From 2-02-FULL-66-14 sp037443705 (GTDB lineage Bacteria > Pseudomonadota > Gammaproteobacteria > Burkholderiales > SG8-39): a DNA stretch of 38,565 bases. Below are positions 25,059 to 32,849 of the stretch, piece by piece. A model generated the notes under the pieces. It ran no database searches, was not told where the DNA came from, and worked only from the letters and a program-made list of their open reading frames with translations. Each line of letters starts with the position of its first letter. The stretch's first letter is position 1. The DNA is taken from assembly GCA_037443705.1 (NCBI GenBank), contig JBBINV010000039.1:1-38565 (forward strand), written 5' to 3'. The position numbers were made by a program, and so were the translations under genes.

Positions 25059-26056
25059 TAGCGGACTCCCGCCGCGCGCCGCCGCGCCGCGACCTCGGCC
25101 TTGTGCGCAGCGCGCCAGTCGATCAGGCGCCTGAGGCCTTCTTCCAGCCCGATGCGCGCGTCGAAGCCGATCTCCTCGCGCGCGCGCACGGGCGAGCCGA
25201 TGCGGTTGCGAACGAGCGTCGCCTGGCTGCGCGGTGCGTACTTGATCGGCTGCTTGCAGCCGGTGAGCGCTACGAGCATTCCGGCGAGCTCCTTGAGCGA
25301 GGTACGCGTGCCGGTGCCTACGTTGTAGAAGCGGTCTACGGTGTCGGCCTTCATCGCGCACAGGTTCGCGGCGCCGCAGTCCTCCACCGCCACGAAGTCG
25401 AACGCTTCGCTCCCGTCGCCGAGGATCGTGGGGCCCTCGCCGCGGTCGATCGCGTCCAGCATCTTCATGATCACCGCGATGTAGGCGCCGTGGTAGTCCT
25501 GGCGCGGGCCGTACACGTTCATGTAGCGAAGGCCCACGTACGGCAGCCCGTAGCGGTGATGCAGCGCCCGCGCCATCGCCTCGCCCGCGATCTTGGTCGC
25601 GCCGTAGAAGTTCTTGTTGTTGAAGGGATGGTCTTCGTCCATCGGCTCGCGCACCGCGTCGCCGTAGACCGAGGCCGACGACGAGTAGACGAGGCGCTTC
25701 ACGCTTGCCTTCACGCAGGCCTCGAGCACGTTGAAGGTGCCGCGCACGTTCACGTCGAAGGCGGCGCGCGGGAAATCGTGGCACTGGAGCAGCCAGAGCG
25801 CCGCGAAATGGAACACGCCGTCCACGCCCGCGAACGCGGATTCCAGGATGTCGGTCTGGCAGATGTCGCCGCCGACGTCGTAGATCCTGACGCGCGGGTC
25901 CCTGAGCGCGCCGGCGAGGTTTTCCTCCCGCCCGCGCACGAAATTGTCGTAGACGACGATTTCGCCCACGTCCTCGCGCGTGAGCAGATCGACCGTGTGC
26001 GAGCCGATCAGGCCGGCGCCGCCGATGACGAGCAGCTTCTTTCCTCTGATGTCCAT
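25058..26056 (-). CDS. NAD-dependent nucleotide-sugar epimerase/dehydratase
   Basis: 332 residues of the GalE-like extended SDR type. GGAGLIGSHTVDLL is the NAD loop. VYSSSASVYGDA and the YGATK pair give the Ser/Tyr/Lys active site. VGLRYMNVYGPRQDYHGAYI is a strong family segment for UDP-sugar epimerases. ATG 26056 has AGGGG upstream. It sits between wbpE and the DegT aminotransferase gene, which supports a role on UDP-N-acetylamino sugars or uronic acids; the exact epimerisation is not readable. Confidence 0.87.
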   Translation of the reverse strand: MDIRGKKLLVIGGAGLIGSHTVDLLTREDVGEIVVYDNFVRGREENLAGALRDPRVRIYDVGGDICQTDILESAFAGVDGVFHFAALWLLQCHDFPRAAFDVNVRGTFNVLEACVKASVKRLVYSSSASVYGDAVREPMDEDHPFNNKNFYGATKIAGEAMARALHHRYGLPYVGLRYMNVYGPRQDYHGAYIAVIMKMLDAIDRGEGPTILGDGSEAFDFVAVEDCGAANLCAMKADTVDRFYNVGTGTRTSLKELAGMLVALTGCKQPIKYAPRSQATLVRNRIGSPVRAREEIGFDARIGLEEGLRRLIDWRAAHKAEVAARRRAAGVR

Positions 26057-26075
26057 CGGTTTCCCCTTGGCTCCG

Positions 26076-27173
26076 CTATGCGGCCGCCTGCACCGCCTCG
26101 CGCACCGCAGCGGCGATGCGGTCCTGGGTGGATTCGTCCAGGTCCGCATGCATCGGCAGGCTGAGCACCTCGCGCGCGAGCCGCTCGGCGGCCGGAAACG
26201 ACACGCCCTCCCAGCCCGCGGCGTACGCGGGCTGCTGGTGCAGCGACAGGGGATAGTGGACCGCGGTGGGGATGCCCTTCGCTCTCAGCGCCGCCTCGAG
26301 CGCGGCGCGCCGGTCGGTGCGCACGGTGTACTGCGCGTAAACCGAGGTCCGGTCGGGCCTGACGACCATGGGCCTGACCGATGCGCCGAGCAGCGCGTCG
26401 TAGCGCTTGCCGATTCGCGCGCGCTCGCCGAGCTCCCAGTCGAAGCGCTCGAGCTTCGCGAGCACCACGGCGCACTGGATCGAGTCCATCCGCCCGCCCA
26501 CGCCGAGGCGTGTGTGGCGGTAGCGCCCCGACTGGCCGTGCACCCGGATCTCGCGCATCGCCTGGGCCAGCGCGTCGTCGCTCGTGAAGATCGCGCCGCC
26601 GTCGCCGTAGCAGCCCAGCGGTTTGGAGGGAAAGAAGCTCGTGCAGCCTATGCTCGAGAGGTTGCCGCTCTTCCGTCCCTTGTAGGTCGCGCCGAAGCTC
26701 TGCGCCGCGTCCTCGATCACCGGCAGCCGGTGGCGCGCGGCGATGGCGCCGATCGCGTCCATCTCGGCGGGCTGGCCGTAGAGCGACACGGGCATGACCG
26801 CGCGCGTCTTCGGCGTGATCGCGGCCTCGATTCTCGAGGCATCGATGTTGCCGGTGTCCTCTTCCACGTCCACGTACACGGGTCTTGCGCCGAGGAGCGC
26901 GATCATCTCGGCGGTGGCGGCGAAGGTAAAGGGCGTAGTCACCACCTCGTCGCCGGGCCTGATGTCGAGCGCCATCAGCGCGATCAGCAGCGCCTCGGTG
27001 CCCGAGGCGACCGCGACGCAGTGCCGCGCGCCCGTGTACGCGGCGAGCCGCTCCTCCATCTCGCGCACCTCCGGCCCCAGGATGAACTGGCCGTGATCGA
27101 GCACGCGCTGGATGCGCGCGTTGACGCTATTGCGAAGCGCCGCGTACTGTTTTTTCAGGTCGATGAATTCCAT
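26076..27173 (-). CDS. wbpE: UDP-2-acetamido-2-deoxy-3-oxo-glucuronate aminotransferase
   Basis: 365-residue PLP enzyme matching the WbpE/WlbC pattern: MEFIDLKKQYAALRNSVNAR, DHGQFILGPEV, SLYGQPAEMDAIGAIA and SFFPSKPLGCYGDGGAIFT. Lys184 is the PLP lysine. It aminates C3 of the 3-keto uronic acid made by WbpA and WbpB; WbpD then acetylates it. Here it is separated from wbpA/B/D by the regulator gene and a short remnant. ATG 27173 lies 47 bases inside the 3' end of the marR frame, with GAGGGAAG upstream, so the two are translationally coupled. Confidence 0.92.
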   Translation of the reverse strand: MEFIDLKKQYAALRNSVNARIQRVLDHGQFILGPEVREMEERLAAYTGARHCVAVASGTEALLIALMALDIRPGDEVVTTPFTFAATAEMIALLGARPVYVDVEEDTGNIDASRIEAAITPKTRAVMPVSLYGQPAEMDAIGAIAARHRLPVIEDAAQSFGATYKGRKSGNLSSIGCTSFFPSKPLGCYGDGGAIFTSDDALAQAMREIRVHGQSGRYRHTRLGVGGRMDSIQCAVVLAKLERFDWELGERARIGKRYDALLGASVRPMVVRPDRTSVYAQYTVRTDRRAALEAALRAKGIPTAVHYPLSLHQQPAYAAGWEGVSFPAAERLAREVLSLPMHADLDESTQDRIAAAVREAVQAAA

Positions 27174-27522
27174 CGGCTTCTTCCCTCGCGCGCACCTCGC
27201 GCTGGAGCTCTGCGATCTCGCGCTCGAGGCTCCGATACTCCTCGAGCTTGCGGCCGAGGAACCGGACCGTCGCGCGCACTTTTTCCTCGGCGCCCTTCGG
27301 CGTGAGGTAATAGGCGTAGGCGAGCTTGTTGCCGCTCGCCCGGAAATTGCGCACCTTGACCAGGCCCTTTTCGAGCAGCGCGCGCAGGCAGAAATTCACC
27401 TTGCCCACGGAAACGCCCAGCGCCCCCGCGAGCTGGCGCTGCGAGAGCTCGGGATTCGCCTCGAGGAGCTTCAGCAGCCTGTAGCGGGTCCTGTCGTCGA
27501 GCACCGGGGTGCGTTCAGTCAA
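27127..27522 (-). CDS. MarR-family EPS-associated transcriptional regulator
   Basis: 131 residues. A winged helix-turn-helix (TRYRLLKLLEANPELSQRQL, AGALGVSVGKVNFCLRALLE, GLVKVRNFRASGN) is followed by a Lys/Glu-rich coiled-coil tail (RKLEEYRSLEREIAELQREV). This is the pattern of the EPS-associated MarR proteins found at the head of exopolysaccharide operons. The tail runs past the start of wbpE by 47 bases. TTG 27522 is used as start; GTG 27504, six codons later, is possible. A strong promoter and a perfect inverted repeat lie at its 5' end, so it likely controls itself and the operon below it. Confidence 0.85.
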   Translation of the reverse strand: MTERTPVLDDRTRYRLLKLLEANPELSQRQLAGALGVSVGKVNFCLRALLEKGLVKVRNFRASGNKLAYAYYLTPKGAEEKVRATVRFLGRKLEEYRSLEREIAELQREVRAREEADGIHRPEKTVRGASQ

Positions 27523-27530
27523 TGAACGCA
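27510..27530. promoter_or_regulatory. Perfect inverted repeat at the marR start codon (probable autoregulatory operator)
   Basis: Arms TGCGTTCA (27510-27517) and TGAACGCA (27523-27530) are perfect complements with a 5-base centre (27518-27522). The site covers the presumed start codon and the predicted transcription start, so a dimeric MarR protein bound here would block initiation. Symmetric sites of this size are usual for this family. Confidence 0.75.
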
Positions 27531-27532
27531 GG

Positions 27533-27562
27533 ATTAGACCCCGGCGGGGGGCGTGATGTCAA
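27533..27562 (-). promoter_or_regulatory. Sigma-70-type promoter of the marR-wbpE operon
   Basis: On the minus strand TTGACA (27562-27557, perfect) and TCTAAT (27538-27533, five of six) are separated by 18 bases. Transcription would begin near 27526, inside the inverted repeat and about four bases before the TTG start. This is the best promoter in the window and may drive the run down to 7193. Confidence 0.75.
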
Positions 27563-27599
27563 ACGGCGCATCGCGCCGCCATCCGGGAATGTGTAGAGG

Positions 27600-27632
27600 A
27601 TGCCGTCATTTTGCGGCGCAAAATGACGGCAT
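27600..27632. repeat. Perfect 13-bp inverted repeat (REP-like hairpin)
   Basis: Arms ATGCCGTCATTTT (27600-27612) and AAAATGACGGCAT (27620-27632) are perfect complements around a 7-base GCGGCGC loop. It stands immediately before a truncated ATPase fragment and between two operons. It resembles dispersed REP-type palindromes of proteobacteria. On the plus strand it is not followed by a T run, so a simple terminator is less likely. Confidence 0.7.
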
Positions 27633-27777
27633 GGTTGCGCCCCGCTATCGCCGCTTGCTCGCGCGGCGCGTGCTCGTCTATCTCGGCGAGCAGCGGCTGC
27701 GCACCGAGGACGGTATCGAGATCTGGCCGCTCGATTACCTGCTCGCGAAGCTCGCGGCCGATCGTCTCTGGCCCTGA
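27631..27777 (+). pseudogene. C-terminal fragment, possibly of a DUF4143-type ATPase
   Basis: A 48-residue frame on the opposite strand from its neighbours reads RRLLARRVLVYLGEQRLRTE, then DGIEIWPLDYLLAKLAADRL to a TGA. The 'VYLG..R.TEDGIEIWPLD' look resembles the last segment of AAA/DUF4143 ATPases, but I am not certain of that. It has no upstream domain; the region before it is a hairpin repeat. It is best read as the leftover 3' end of a lost accessory gene. The base composition is ordinary for the window. Confidence 0.4.
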
Positions 27778-27780
27778 GAT

Positions 27781-28350
27781 TCAGGCAAGCCGGCAGACGC
27801 CGCCCTCGAGCCGGTAGCGCTCGCCCGTGTGCGGGCACGTCGCCTCTCCTTCGCCCTTCACCGGAAGCGGCAGGCGCTCGCCGAAGCGGCTCATCCAGCC
27901 GGCCTGGCGCGCGGGCACGCCGAGCACGAGCGCGAAATCCGGCACGTCGCGATTGACGACCGCCCCGGCCCCCACGAACGCGTACTCGCCCACCGTCACG
28001 CCGCACACGATCGTGCAGTTCGCGCCGAGCGTGGCGCCGCGCTTGACGAGCGTCTTGCGGTATTCGCTCTTTCGCGGGATCGCCGAGCGCGGGTTGTACA
28101 CGTTGGTGAACACCATGCTCGGGCCGCAGAAGACGTCATCTTCCAACGTCACCTCGTCGTACACCGAGACGTTGTTCTGGATCTTGACGTTGTCGCCGAT
28201 CGCGACCCGGTTGCCTACGTACACGTTCTGCCCGAGCGAGCAGTTGCGGCCGATCTTCGCGCCCGCGCACACGTGCACCCAGTGCCAGATTCGCGTGCCT
28301 TCGCCGATTTGTGCCCCTGAATCTACGATGGCGGTCGGGTGGATTTGCAT
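27781..28350 (-). CDS. wbpD: UDP-2-acetamido-3-amino-2,3-dideoxy-glucuronate N-acetyltransferase
   Basis: 189 residues. Hexapeptide repeats from the N-terminus (MQIHPTAIVDSGAQIGEGTR, IWHWVHVCAGAKIG, NCSLGQNVYVG) and DDVFCGPSMVFTNVYNPRS match WbpD/WlbB. The tail CPHTGERYRLEGGVCRLA is the longer C-terminal form. The enzyme acetylates the 3-amino group produced by WbpE, using acetyl-CoA. ATG 28350 follows wbpB by 57 bases that contain a small inverted repeat. Together with wbpA, wbpB and wbpE it completes UDP-GlcNAc(3NAc)A synthesis; the 2-epimerase WbpI is not in the window. Confidence 0.92.
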   Translation of the reverse strand: MQIHPTAIVDSGAQIGEGTRIWHWVHVCAGAKIGRNCSLGQNVYVGNRVAIGDNVKIQNNVSVYDEVTLEDDVFCGPSMVFTNVYNPRSAIPRKSEYRKTLVKRGATLGANCTIVCGVTVGEYAFVGAGAVVNRDVPDFALVLGVPARQAGWMSRFGERLPLPVKGEGEATCPHTGERYRLEGGVCRLA

Positions 28351-28368
28351 TAAAGGGGAAAAAACTGG

Positions 28369-28388
28369 GTCCCCGCTTTCGCGGGGAC
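28369..28388. repeat. Short palindromic repeat between wbpB and wbpD
   Basis: GTCCCCGC (28369-28376) and GCGGGGAC (28381-28388) are perfect 8-base arms around TTTC. This is close to the widespread proteobacterial dispersed palindrome with a GCGGG core. It sits in the 57-base gap between two co-directional genes and may form an mRNA hairpin. Confidence 0.65.
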
Positions 28389-28407
28389 GACGGTCCGTAT
28401 TCTCACC

Positions 28408-29466
28408 CTAGTACTCCAGCGGCAGCGCGACGCGCCGGCCGTCGCGCGCGGACAGATACGTCGCGACCAGGACCTCGAGCGATTTCAGGCCCTCGCGGCC
28501 GTCGGTCTCGGGCTCGGATTCGCCCCGCAGCGTCCGGATCACGTTCTCGTAATAGAGCGGGTGGCCGAAGCCGTACACCGAGGTGGTCTCGTAGCTCGCC
28601 TGCCCGATGCGCTCGTCCTCGGGACGCTTGTCGGCGAACTGCCAGTGCTCGATCTTGTTGACCGCGAGGCCGCCTACGCGCACCGTGCCGCGCTCGCCGA
28701 TGATCGTGATCGAGCCCTCGAAGTTCTGCGGGTACGTCAGCATCGTCACGCTCATCGTGCCGAGGGCCCCGGAGCGCCAGCGCACCGCCATCACCCCGGT
28801 GTCCTCGACCTCGATGTTGCGTGCGAGCGTCGCGGTGTAGGCCTGCACGCTCTCGATCGGCCCGATCAGCCAGTCGAGCAGGTCGACGTAATGGCTCGCC
28901 TGGTTCATGAACGCGCCGCCGTCGAATTCCCAGGTGCCGCGCCATCTTGCGCTGTCGTAGTACGCCTGCGGGCGCGTCCAGAACACGTTGATCGCGACCA
29001 TGTAGATGCGCCCGAAGCGGTTCTCGTCCACCGCGCGCTTGAGAAGCTGAAGCGTGGCGTTCCTGCGGTTCTGCTTGACGACGAAGAGCCGCACGCCCGC
29101 CTCGTCGCAGGCCGCGACCATGCGCTTCCCATCCTGCCAGCGCGTCGCCATCGGCTTTTCGGTGATCACGTGCTTGCCGGCCGCGGCCGCGGCGATCGTC
29201 TGCGCCGGGTGCAGCCCGCTCGGCGTGGAAAGAACCACGGCGTCGGCGTCCGCTCCTGCGAGCATCTCGTCGAAATCGCGGAATCCCGGCGCACCGGTCG
29301 CCGCGCGCGCGCGCTCGAGCGCCTGTGCGTCCACGTCGCACACCGCCGCGATCTCGGCCTCCGCGGCGTGTGCTTTCAGCGCCTCTACGTGGTTGTTCCA
29401 GATGCGCCCGCAACCCGCGAGCGCGAAGCGGATCCTGCGGCCGGCGATCGGGCGGTAGGCGCGCAT
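28408..29466 (-). CDS. wbpB: UDP-N-acetyl-2-amino-2-deoxyglucuronate 3-dehydrogenase
   Basis: 352 residues of the Gfo/Idh/MocA family. ALAGCGRIWNNHVEAL is the NAD loop. EKP at 103-105 holds the family lysine. KQNRRNATLQLLKRAV and WRGTWEFDGGAFMNQASHYV match WbpB/WlbA closely. It oxidises C3 of UDP-GlcNAcA before WbpE aminates it. ATG 29466 is 6 bases after the wbpA stop. The eight extra N-terminal residues before the first strand leave some doubt about the start. Confidence 0.93.
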   Translation of the reverse strand: MRAYRPIAGRRIRFALAGCGRIWNNHVEALKAHAAEAEIAAVCDVDAQALERARAATGAPGFRDFDEMLAGADADAVVLSTPSGLHPAQTIAAAAAGKHVITEKPMATRWQDGKRMVAACDEAGVRLFVVKQNRRNATLQLLKRAVDENRFGRIYMVAINVFWTRPQAYYDSARWRGTWEFDGGAFMNQASHYVDLLDWLIGPIESVQAYTATLARNIEVEDTGVMAVRWRSGALGTMSVTMLTYPQNFEGSITIIGERGTVRVGGLAVNKIEHWQFADKRPEDERIGQASYETTSVYGFGHPLYYENVIRTLRGESEPETDGREGLKSLEVLVATYLSARDGRRVALPLEY

Positions 29467-29472
29467 CGCGCC

Positions 29473-30780
29473 TCAGGCCTTCACGACGTTGGGCGCGGGC
29501 TCGAGATACACCCCGCGCGTGTCCACGATCAGCTTCGCGTGCCGCTGGACGAGCGCGTAGTCGAACGCGTCGTGGTTGGTCGCGAGGAGCACGACGTCGT
29601 ACGAGCCGATGCTCTTCTCGTTCAGCGAGACGCTCCTCAGATCGAAGCGGTGCTGGCGCATCTTCGGAAAGACCGGCACGTGCGGGTCGGAGTAGGCGAT
29701 TTGCGCGCCGCGCGCGACGAGCAGCTCCATCAGCTCGACCGCGGGCGACTCGCGCATGTCGTCTACGTTCTTCTTGTAGGCGATGCCCAGCACAAGCACC
29801 CGGGCGCCCTTCACCGCCCGGCCGCGCTGGTTCAGCGCCTCGATCAGCTTTCCGACCACCCACTCGGGCATCGCGCGGTTCACCTCGCCCGCGAGCTCGA
29901 TGAAGCGGGTGTGAAGCCCGTACTCGCGCGCCTTCCAGGTGAGGTAGAACGGATCGATCGGGATGCAGTGGCCCCCGAGGCCCGGCCCCGGCCAGTACGG
30001 CACGAAGCCGAAGGGCTTGGTGGCCGCGGCGCGGATCACCTCGTGCACGTCGATGCCCATGCGGTCGCAGATGATCTTCATCTCGTTCGCGAGGCCGATG
30101 TTCACCGCGCGGTGGATGTTCTCCAGGAGCTTGGTCATCTCCGCCACGCGCGTCGAGCTCACCGGCACCACGCGGTCGATCACCTGGCCGTAGAGCGCGA
30201 GCCCCGCCTCCAGGCACGCGGGGGTGGAGCCGCCGCACACCTTGGGGATCGTGCGCGTCGCGTACTCGGGGTTCGCCGGGTCCTCGCGCTCGGGCGAAAA
30301 GCAGAGAAACACGTCGGCGCCCACCTTGAGGCCGCGCGACTCGATGCGCGGCTTCAATTCCTCCTCGGTCGTGCCGGGCCAGGTGGTGCTCTCGAGCGAC
30401 ACGACCTGCCCTTTGCGCAAGTGCGGAAGGAGCGAATCGACCGTGCCGATCACGAACGAGAGGTCGGGCTCGCGATGCTTGTCGAGCGGCGTGGGCACGC
30501 AGATGACGAGCGCGTCGCACTCGGCCGCGCGCGAGAAATCGGTCGTGGCGGCGAGCGCTTTCTCCAGACGCACGTGCGCGATGTAGCTCCGTCCCGCGCC
30601 GAGCGCGGCGACCTTCTCCGCGTCGATGTCGAACCCGAGCACCGGATAGCCGACCTCGGCGTAGCGCAGCGCGAGCGGCAACCCCACGTAGCCGAGGCCC
30701 ACCACGCCGATCGTCGCGGTGCGCTCCTTCAGCTTACGCAGCAGCGCCTGGCCGGCGCGCGGGAGGTCTTGCGGGTTCAT
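29473..30780 (-). CDS. wbpA: UDP-N-acetyl-D-glucosamine 6-dehydrogenase
   Basis: 435 residues of the UDP-glucose/GDP-mannose dehydrogenase family. GVVGLGYVGLPLA at 25-37 is the NAD loop. GPGLGGHCIPIDPFYLTWKA carries the catalytic Cys and is characteristic of the UDP-GlcNAc (WbpA-type) enzymes. LGIAYKKNVDDMRESPA is the C-terminal UDP-binding segment. It oxidises UDP-GlcNAc to UDP-GlcNAcA. ATG 30780 is taken as start because upstream in-frame sequence has no homology; 55 empty bases separate it from the VapC gene. The uronic carboxyl could be amidated by AsnB (inference). Confidence 0.93.
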   Translation of the reverse strand: MNPQDLPRAGQALLRKLKERTATIGVVGLGYVGLPLALRYAEVGYPVLGFDIDAEKVAALGAGRSYIAHVRLEKALAATTDFSRAAECDALVICVPTPLDKHREPDLSFVIGTVDSLLPHLRKGQVVSLESTTWPGTTEEELKPRIESRGLKVGADVFLCFSPEREDPANPEYATRTIPKVCGGSTPACLEAGLALYGQVIDRVVPVSSTRVAEMTKLLENIHRAVNIGLANEMKIICDRMGIDVHEVIRAAATKPFGFVPYWPGPGLGGHCIPIDPFYLTWKAREYGLHTRFIELAGEVNRAMPEWVVGKLIEALNQRGRAVKGARVLVLGIAYKKNVDDMRESPAVELMELLVARGAQIAYSDPHVPVFPKMRQHRFDLRSVSLNEKSIGSYDVVLLATNHDAFDYALVQRHAKLIVDTRGVYLEPAPNVVKA

Positions 30781-30835
30781 CGGCGGGTCATCGAAAGAGC
30801 GGATTTTCGCAGAAAACCCCGCAGCCGGCGCCGCG

Positions 30836-31243
30836 TCATTTCCCGCCCGAAATGAGCTTGAAGCTCGTTCGATCGGGCAACCTGAAGACGTGAAAATCCC
30901 GATCGAGCGACCAGATCTCTCGAACGCCCGTTTCCGCGGCGGCATACACCAAGCTCGCGTCGGCAAAGTCGCATGGCAAATCCGCGTACTTGCGCATCGT
31001 CTCGCGCATCGCATCGAGCCCTGCGTCGATAGGTACGATCTGCACAGAGGCGATGGCGACCCAGTCGAGGACGCGAACCTGCATCCGTTCCGGCATGAAC
31101 GAGCAAGCCTCGGCGATGACCGGCCACGTCGTTATGAAGGTGCCCCGGAATTCTCTCAACAACGCGGCGATCCGGGCATGGGACCGGTCGCGCCGGTTGA
31201 CGATCGCGACCAGCGCGCCCGTGTCAAGAAGCGCGCTTTGCAC
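30836..31243 (-). CDS. VapC-like PIN-domain ribonuclease toxin
   Basis: 135 residues, GTG start. The acidic residues are all visible: Asp7 in LLDTGALVAI, Glu in PVIAEACSF, DFADASLVYAA and LDRDFHVF. The toxin looks intact, in contrast to the PIN frame at 3045-3449. Such enzymes cut RNA (often tRNA or mRNA) when the partner is degraded. Its start lies 20 bases inside the preceding small antitoxin-like gene. The module is inserted between rfbD and wbpA with the same transcription direction. Confidence 0.85.
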   Translation of the reverse strand: MQSALLDTGALVAIVNRRDRSHARIAALLREFRGTFITTWPVIAEACSFMPERMQVRVLDWVAIASVQIVPIDAGLDAMRETMRKYADLPCDFADASLVYAAAETGVREIWSLDRDFHVFRLPDRTSFKLISGGK

Positions 31244-31427
31244 GCCGGTACTTGGCGCGTAAGGCTCTGCGAGCGTATTTGCGGTGGTTGATCGCGAGGT
31301 CCGGCGGACCTTCCATGCAGCCGAGCAGCCCGACCTTGACCGCCGCGTCGTACGGCGACAGGCGAGCGGGTATGCGTTTGATGGTGGCGGCCTTCACGGT
31401 GCGCTCCGCGGATCTCAGTGCTGCCAT
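31224..31427 (-). CDS. Small VapB-like antitoxin
   Basis: 67 residues, basic at both ends. The segment KVGLLGCMEGPPDLAINHRK resembles the short toxin-binding tail of antitoxins paired with PIN toxins ('G-hhG-x-x-x-G-x-x-D-L'). I see no clear AbrB or ribbon-helix-helix domain, so DNA binding is uncertain. ATG 31427 is preferred over TTG 31454. The frame overlaps the toxin gene by 20 bases, typical of such pairs. Identity rests mainly on position. Confidence 0.6.
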   Translation of the reverse strand: MAALRSAERTVKAATIKRIPARLSPYDAAVKVGLLGCMEGPPDLAINHRKYARRALRAKYRRAKRAS

Positions 31428-31461
31428 TTTATCGGTTCGCAGCAATTGCCTCAATCGCGCG

Positions 31462-32307
31462 CTACGTGGACACTTGCGTCATCACTTCCGCTAGCCCCTC
31501 GCGCCAGTCCTCGAGCGCCACCCCGAACGTGGCGCGCAGTTTGCCGCAATCAAGCAGCGAGTTGCGCGGCCTCCGGGCGGCGCCGCGGTACTCGTCGCTC
31601 GAGATCGGCACAACCGGCGTCGCGAGGCCCGCGCCCTGCACGATCGCCTGCGCGAATCCGAACCACGTCGTCTCGCCCGCGGCGCACGCGTGAAAGAGCC
31701 CCTCGGCGCCGGGGCGCGAGAGAAGCCCGGCGGTGGCGCGCGCGAGCGCCGCGCTCGTGGTGGGCGCGCCGCGCTGGTCGTCCACGACGCGAAGCTCCGG
31801 CCGTGTGCGCGCCGCCTGGAGAATGCTGAGAAGAAAGTTCCGGCCGCGCGGGCCGTACACCCAGCTCGTGCGCAGGATCAGGTGGCGCGCGCCCGAAGCC
31901 TGGATTCGCCTTTCTCCTTCCCACTTGGTCCTGCCGTAGACGTTGAGCGGGTTCGGCGAATCGCTCTCCACGTAGGCAGACGCCTTCTCGCCGTCGAACA
32001 CGTAATCGGTCGAATAGTGGAGGAGAAGCGCCCCGAGCCGCTTCGCTTCCTCGGCGAGCACGCCGGGCGCCTCGCCGTTCACGCGCATCGCGATCGCCGG
32101 CTCCGACTCGGCCTTGTCCACCGCGGTGTAGGCCGCCGCGTTCACGATCGCGCCGGGCTTCGCGTCGCGGACGGCGCGGCGGATCGCGTCGAGATCGGCG
32201 AGGTCGAGCGAGGTGCGGCCGGTCGCGACGACCTCGTGCGAAGCGGCAAGCAATCGCGCGAGCTCCCAGCCGACCTGGCCGTCGCGCCCGGTGAGCAGGA
32301 TTCTCAC
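31462..32307 (-). CDS. rfbD: dTDP-4-dehydrorhamnose reductase
   Basis: 281 residues, last step of dTDP-L-rhamnose synthesis. RILLTGRDGQVGWELARLL is the N-terminal NADPH loop of RmlD. VNAAAYTAVDKAE, STDYVFDGEKA and YGRTKWEGE (Tyr/Lys pair) follow in order. GTG 32307 overlaps the rfbC stop by 4 bases. An open frame further upstream is only the antisense shadow of rfbC. Normal length; nothing odd in the protein. Confidence 0.94.
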   Translation of the reverse strand: MRILLTGRDGQVGWELARLLAASHEVVATGRTSLDLADLDAIRRAVRDAKPGAIVNAAAYTAVDKAESEPAIAMRVNGEAPGVLAEEAKRLGALLLHYSTDYVFDGEKASAYVESDSPNPLNVYGRTKWEGERRIQASGARHLILRTSWVYGPRGRNFLLSILQAARTRPELRVVDDQRGAPTTSAALARATAGLLSRPGAEGLFHACAAGETTWFGFAQAIVQGAGLATPVVPISSDEYRGAARRPRNSLLDCGKLRATFGVALEDWREGLAEVMTQVST

Positions 32308-32849
32308 GGGTAGGTTTCGGCGGAGGCGAGCGGCGCGCCGCGGCGGTCCTTTTCCGCGAGCAACGGCTCGCCCGCGAGCGGCCAGGGAATACCGAGCGCC
32401 GGGTCGTTCCAGAGGAGCGAGCGCTCGTGCTCCGGCGCGTAGTAGTCGGTCGTCTTGTACTGCACTTCCGCGGATTCCGAGACGACGAGAAAGCCGTGCG
32501 CGAATCCCGGCGGGATCCACGCGATGTTCTTCTTCTCCGACGACAACGCAAAGGCGGCCCACCGGCCGAACGTCGCACTGCTTCGGCGAAGATCCACCGC
32601 GACGTCCCAGATCTCGCCCGCGGTGACGCGCACCAGCTTGCCTTGCGCCTGGCGGACCTGGTAGTGGAGCCCGCGCAGCACGTTGCGGCCCGAGCACGAA
32701 TGGTTGTCCTGCACGAACTCCACGTCGAGCCCCGTCGCCTCGCGAAAGGTGCGGCGGTTGTAGCTTTCGAGGAAGAAGCCGCGGCCGTCGGCGAAGACGC
32801 GCGGCTCAAGAAGGAGAACTTCGGGAATCCCGGTGCGGACCACGTTCAT
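32304..32849 (-). CDS. rfbC: dTDP-4-dehydrorhamnose 3,5-epimerase
   Basis: 181-residue cupin of the RmlC family. RGLHYQ (catalytic His of the R-G-L-H-Y motif), WIPPGFAHGFLV and SAEVQYKTTDYYAPEHER are all present. ATG 32849 overlaps the HepT stop by 4 bases (ATGA), so rfbC is coupled to a toxin-antitoxin gene. Its place directly before rfbD and downstream of rfbB/rfbA keeps the rhamnose set in one direction, though a TA pair divides it. Confidence 0.95.
   Translation of the reverse strand: MNVVRTGIPEVLLLEPRVFADGRGFFLESYNRRTFREATGLDVEFVQDNHSCSGRNVLRGLHYQVRQAQGKLVRVTAGEIWDVAVDLRRSSATFGRWAAFALSSEKKNIAWIPPGFAHGFLVVSESAEVQYKTTDYYAPEHERSLLWNDPALGIPWPLAGEPLLAEKDRRGAPLASAETYP

Noticed and set aside
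29451..29458. GGCGGTAG, the ops/RfaH recruitment core
   Set aside because: It lies on the plus strand inside the start of wbpB, while the genes are transcribed from the minus strand; a chance match.
28561..30855. Long plus-strand open frame opposite wbpA and wbpB
   Set aside because: No domain pattern; the minus-strand genes have complete family motifs.
31442..31449. GCAATTGC palindrome upstream of the VapB-like gene
   Set aside because: Eight bases only, with no promoter match nearby; may be chance.
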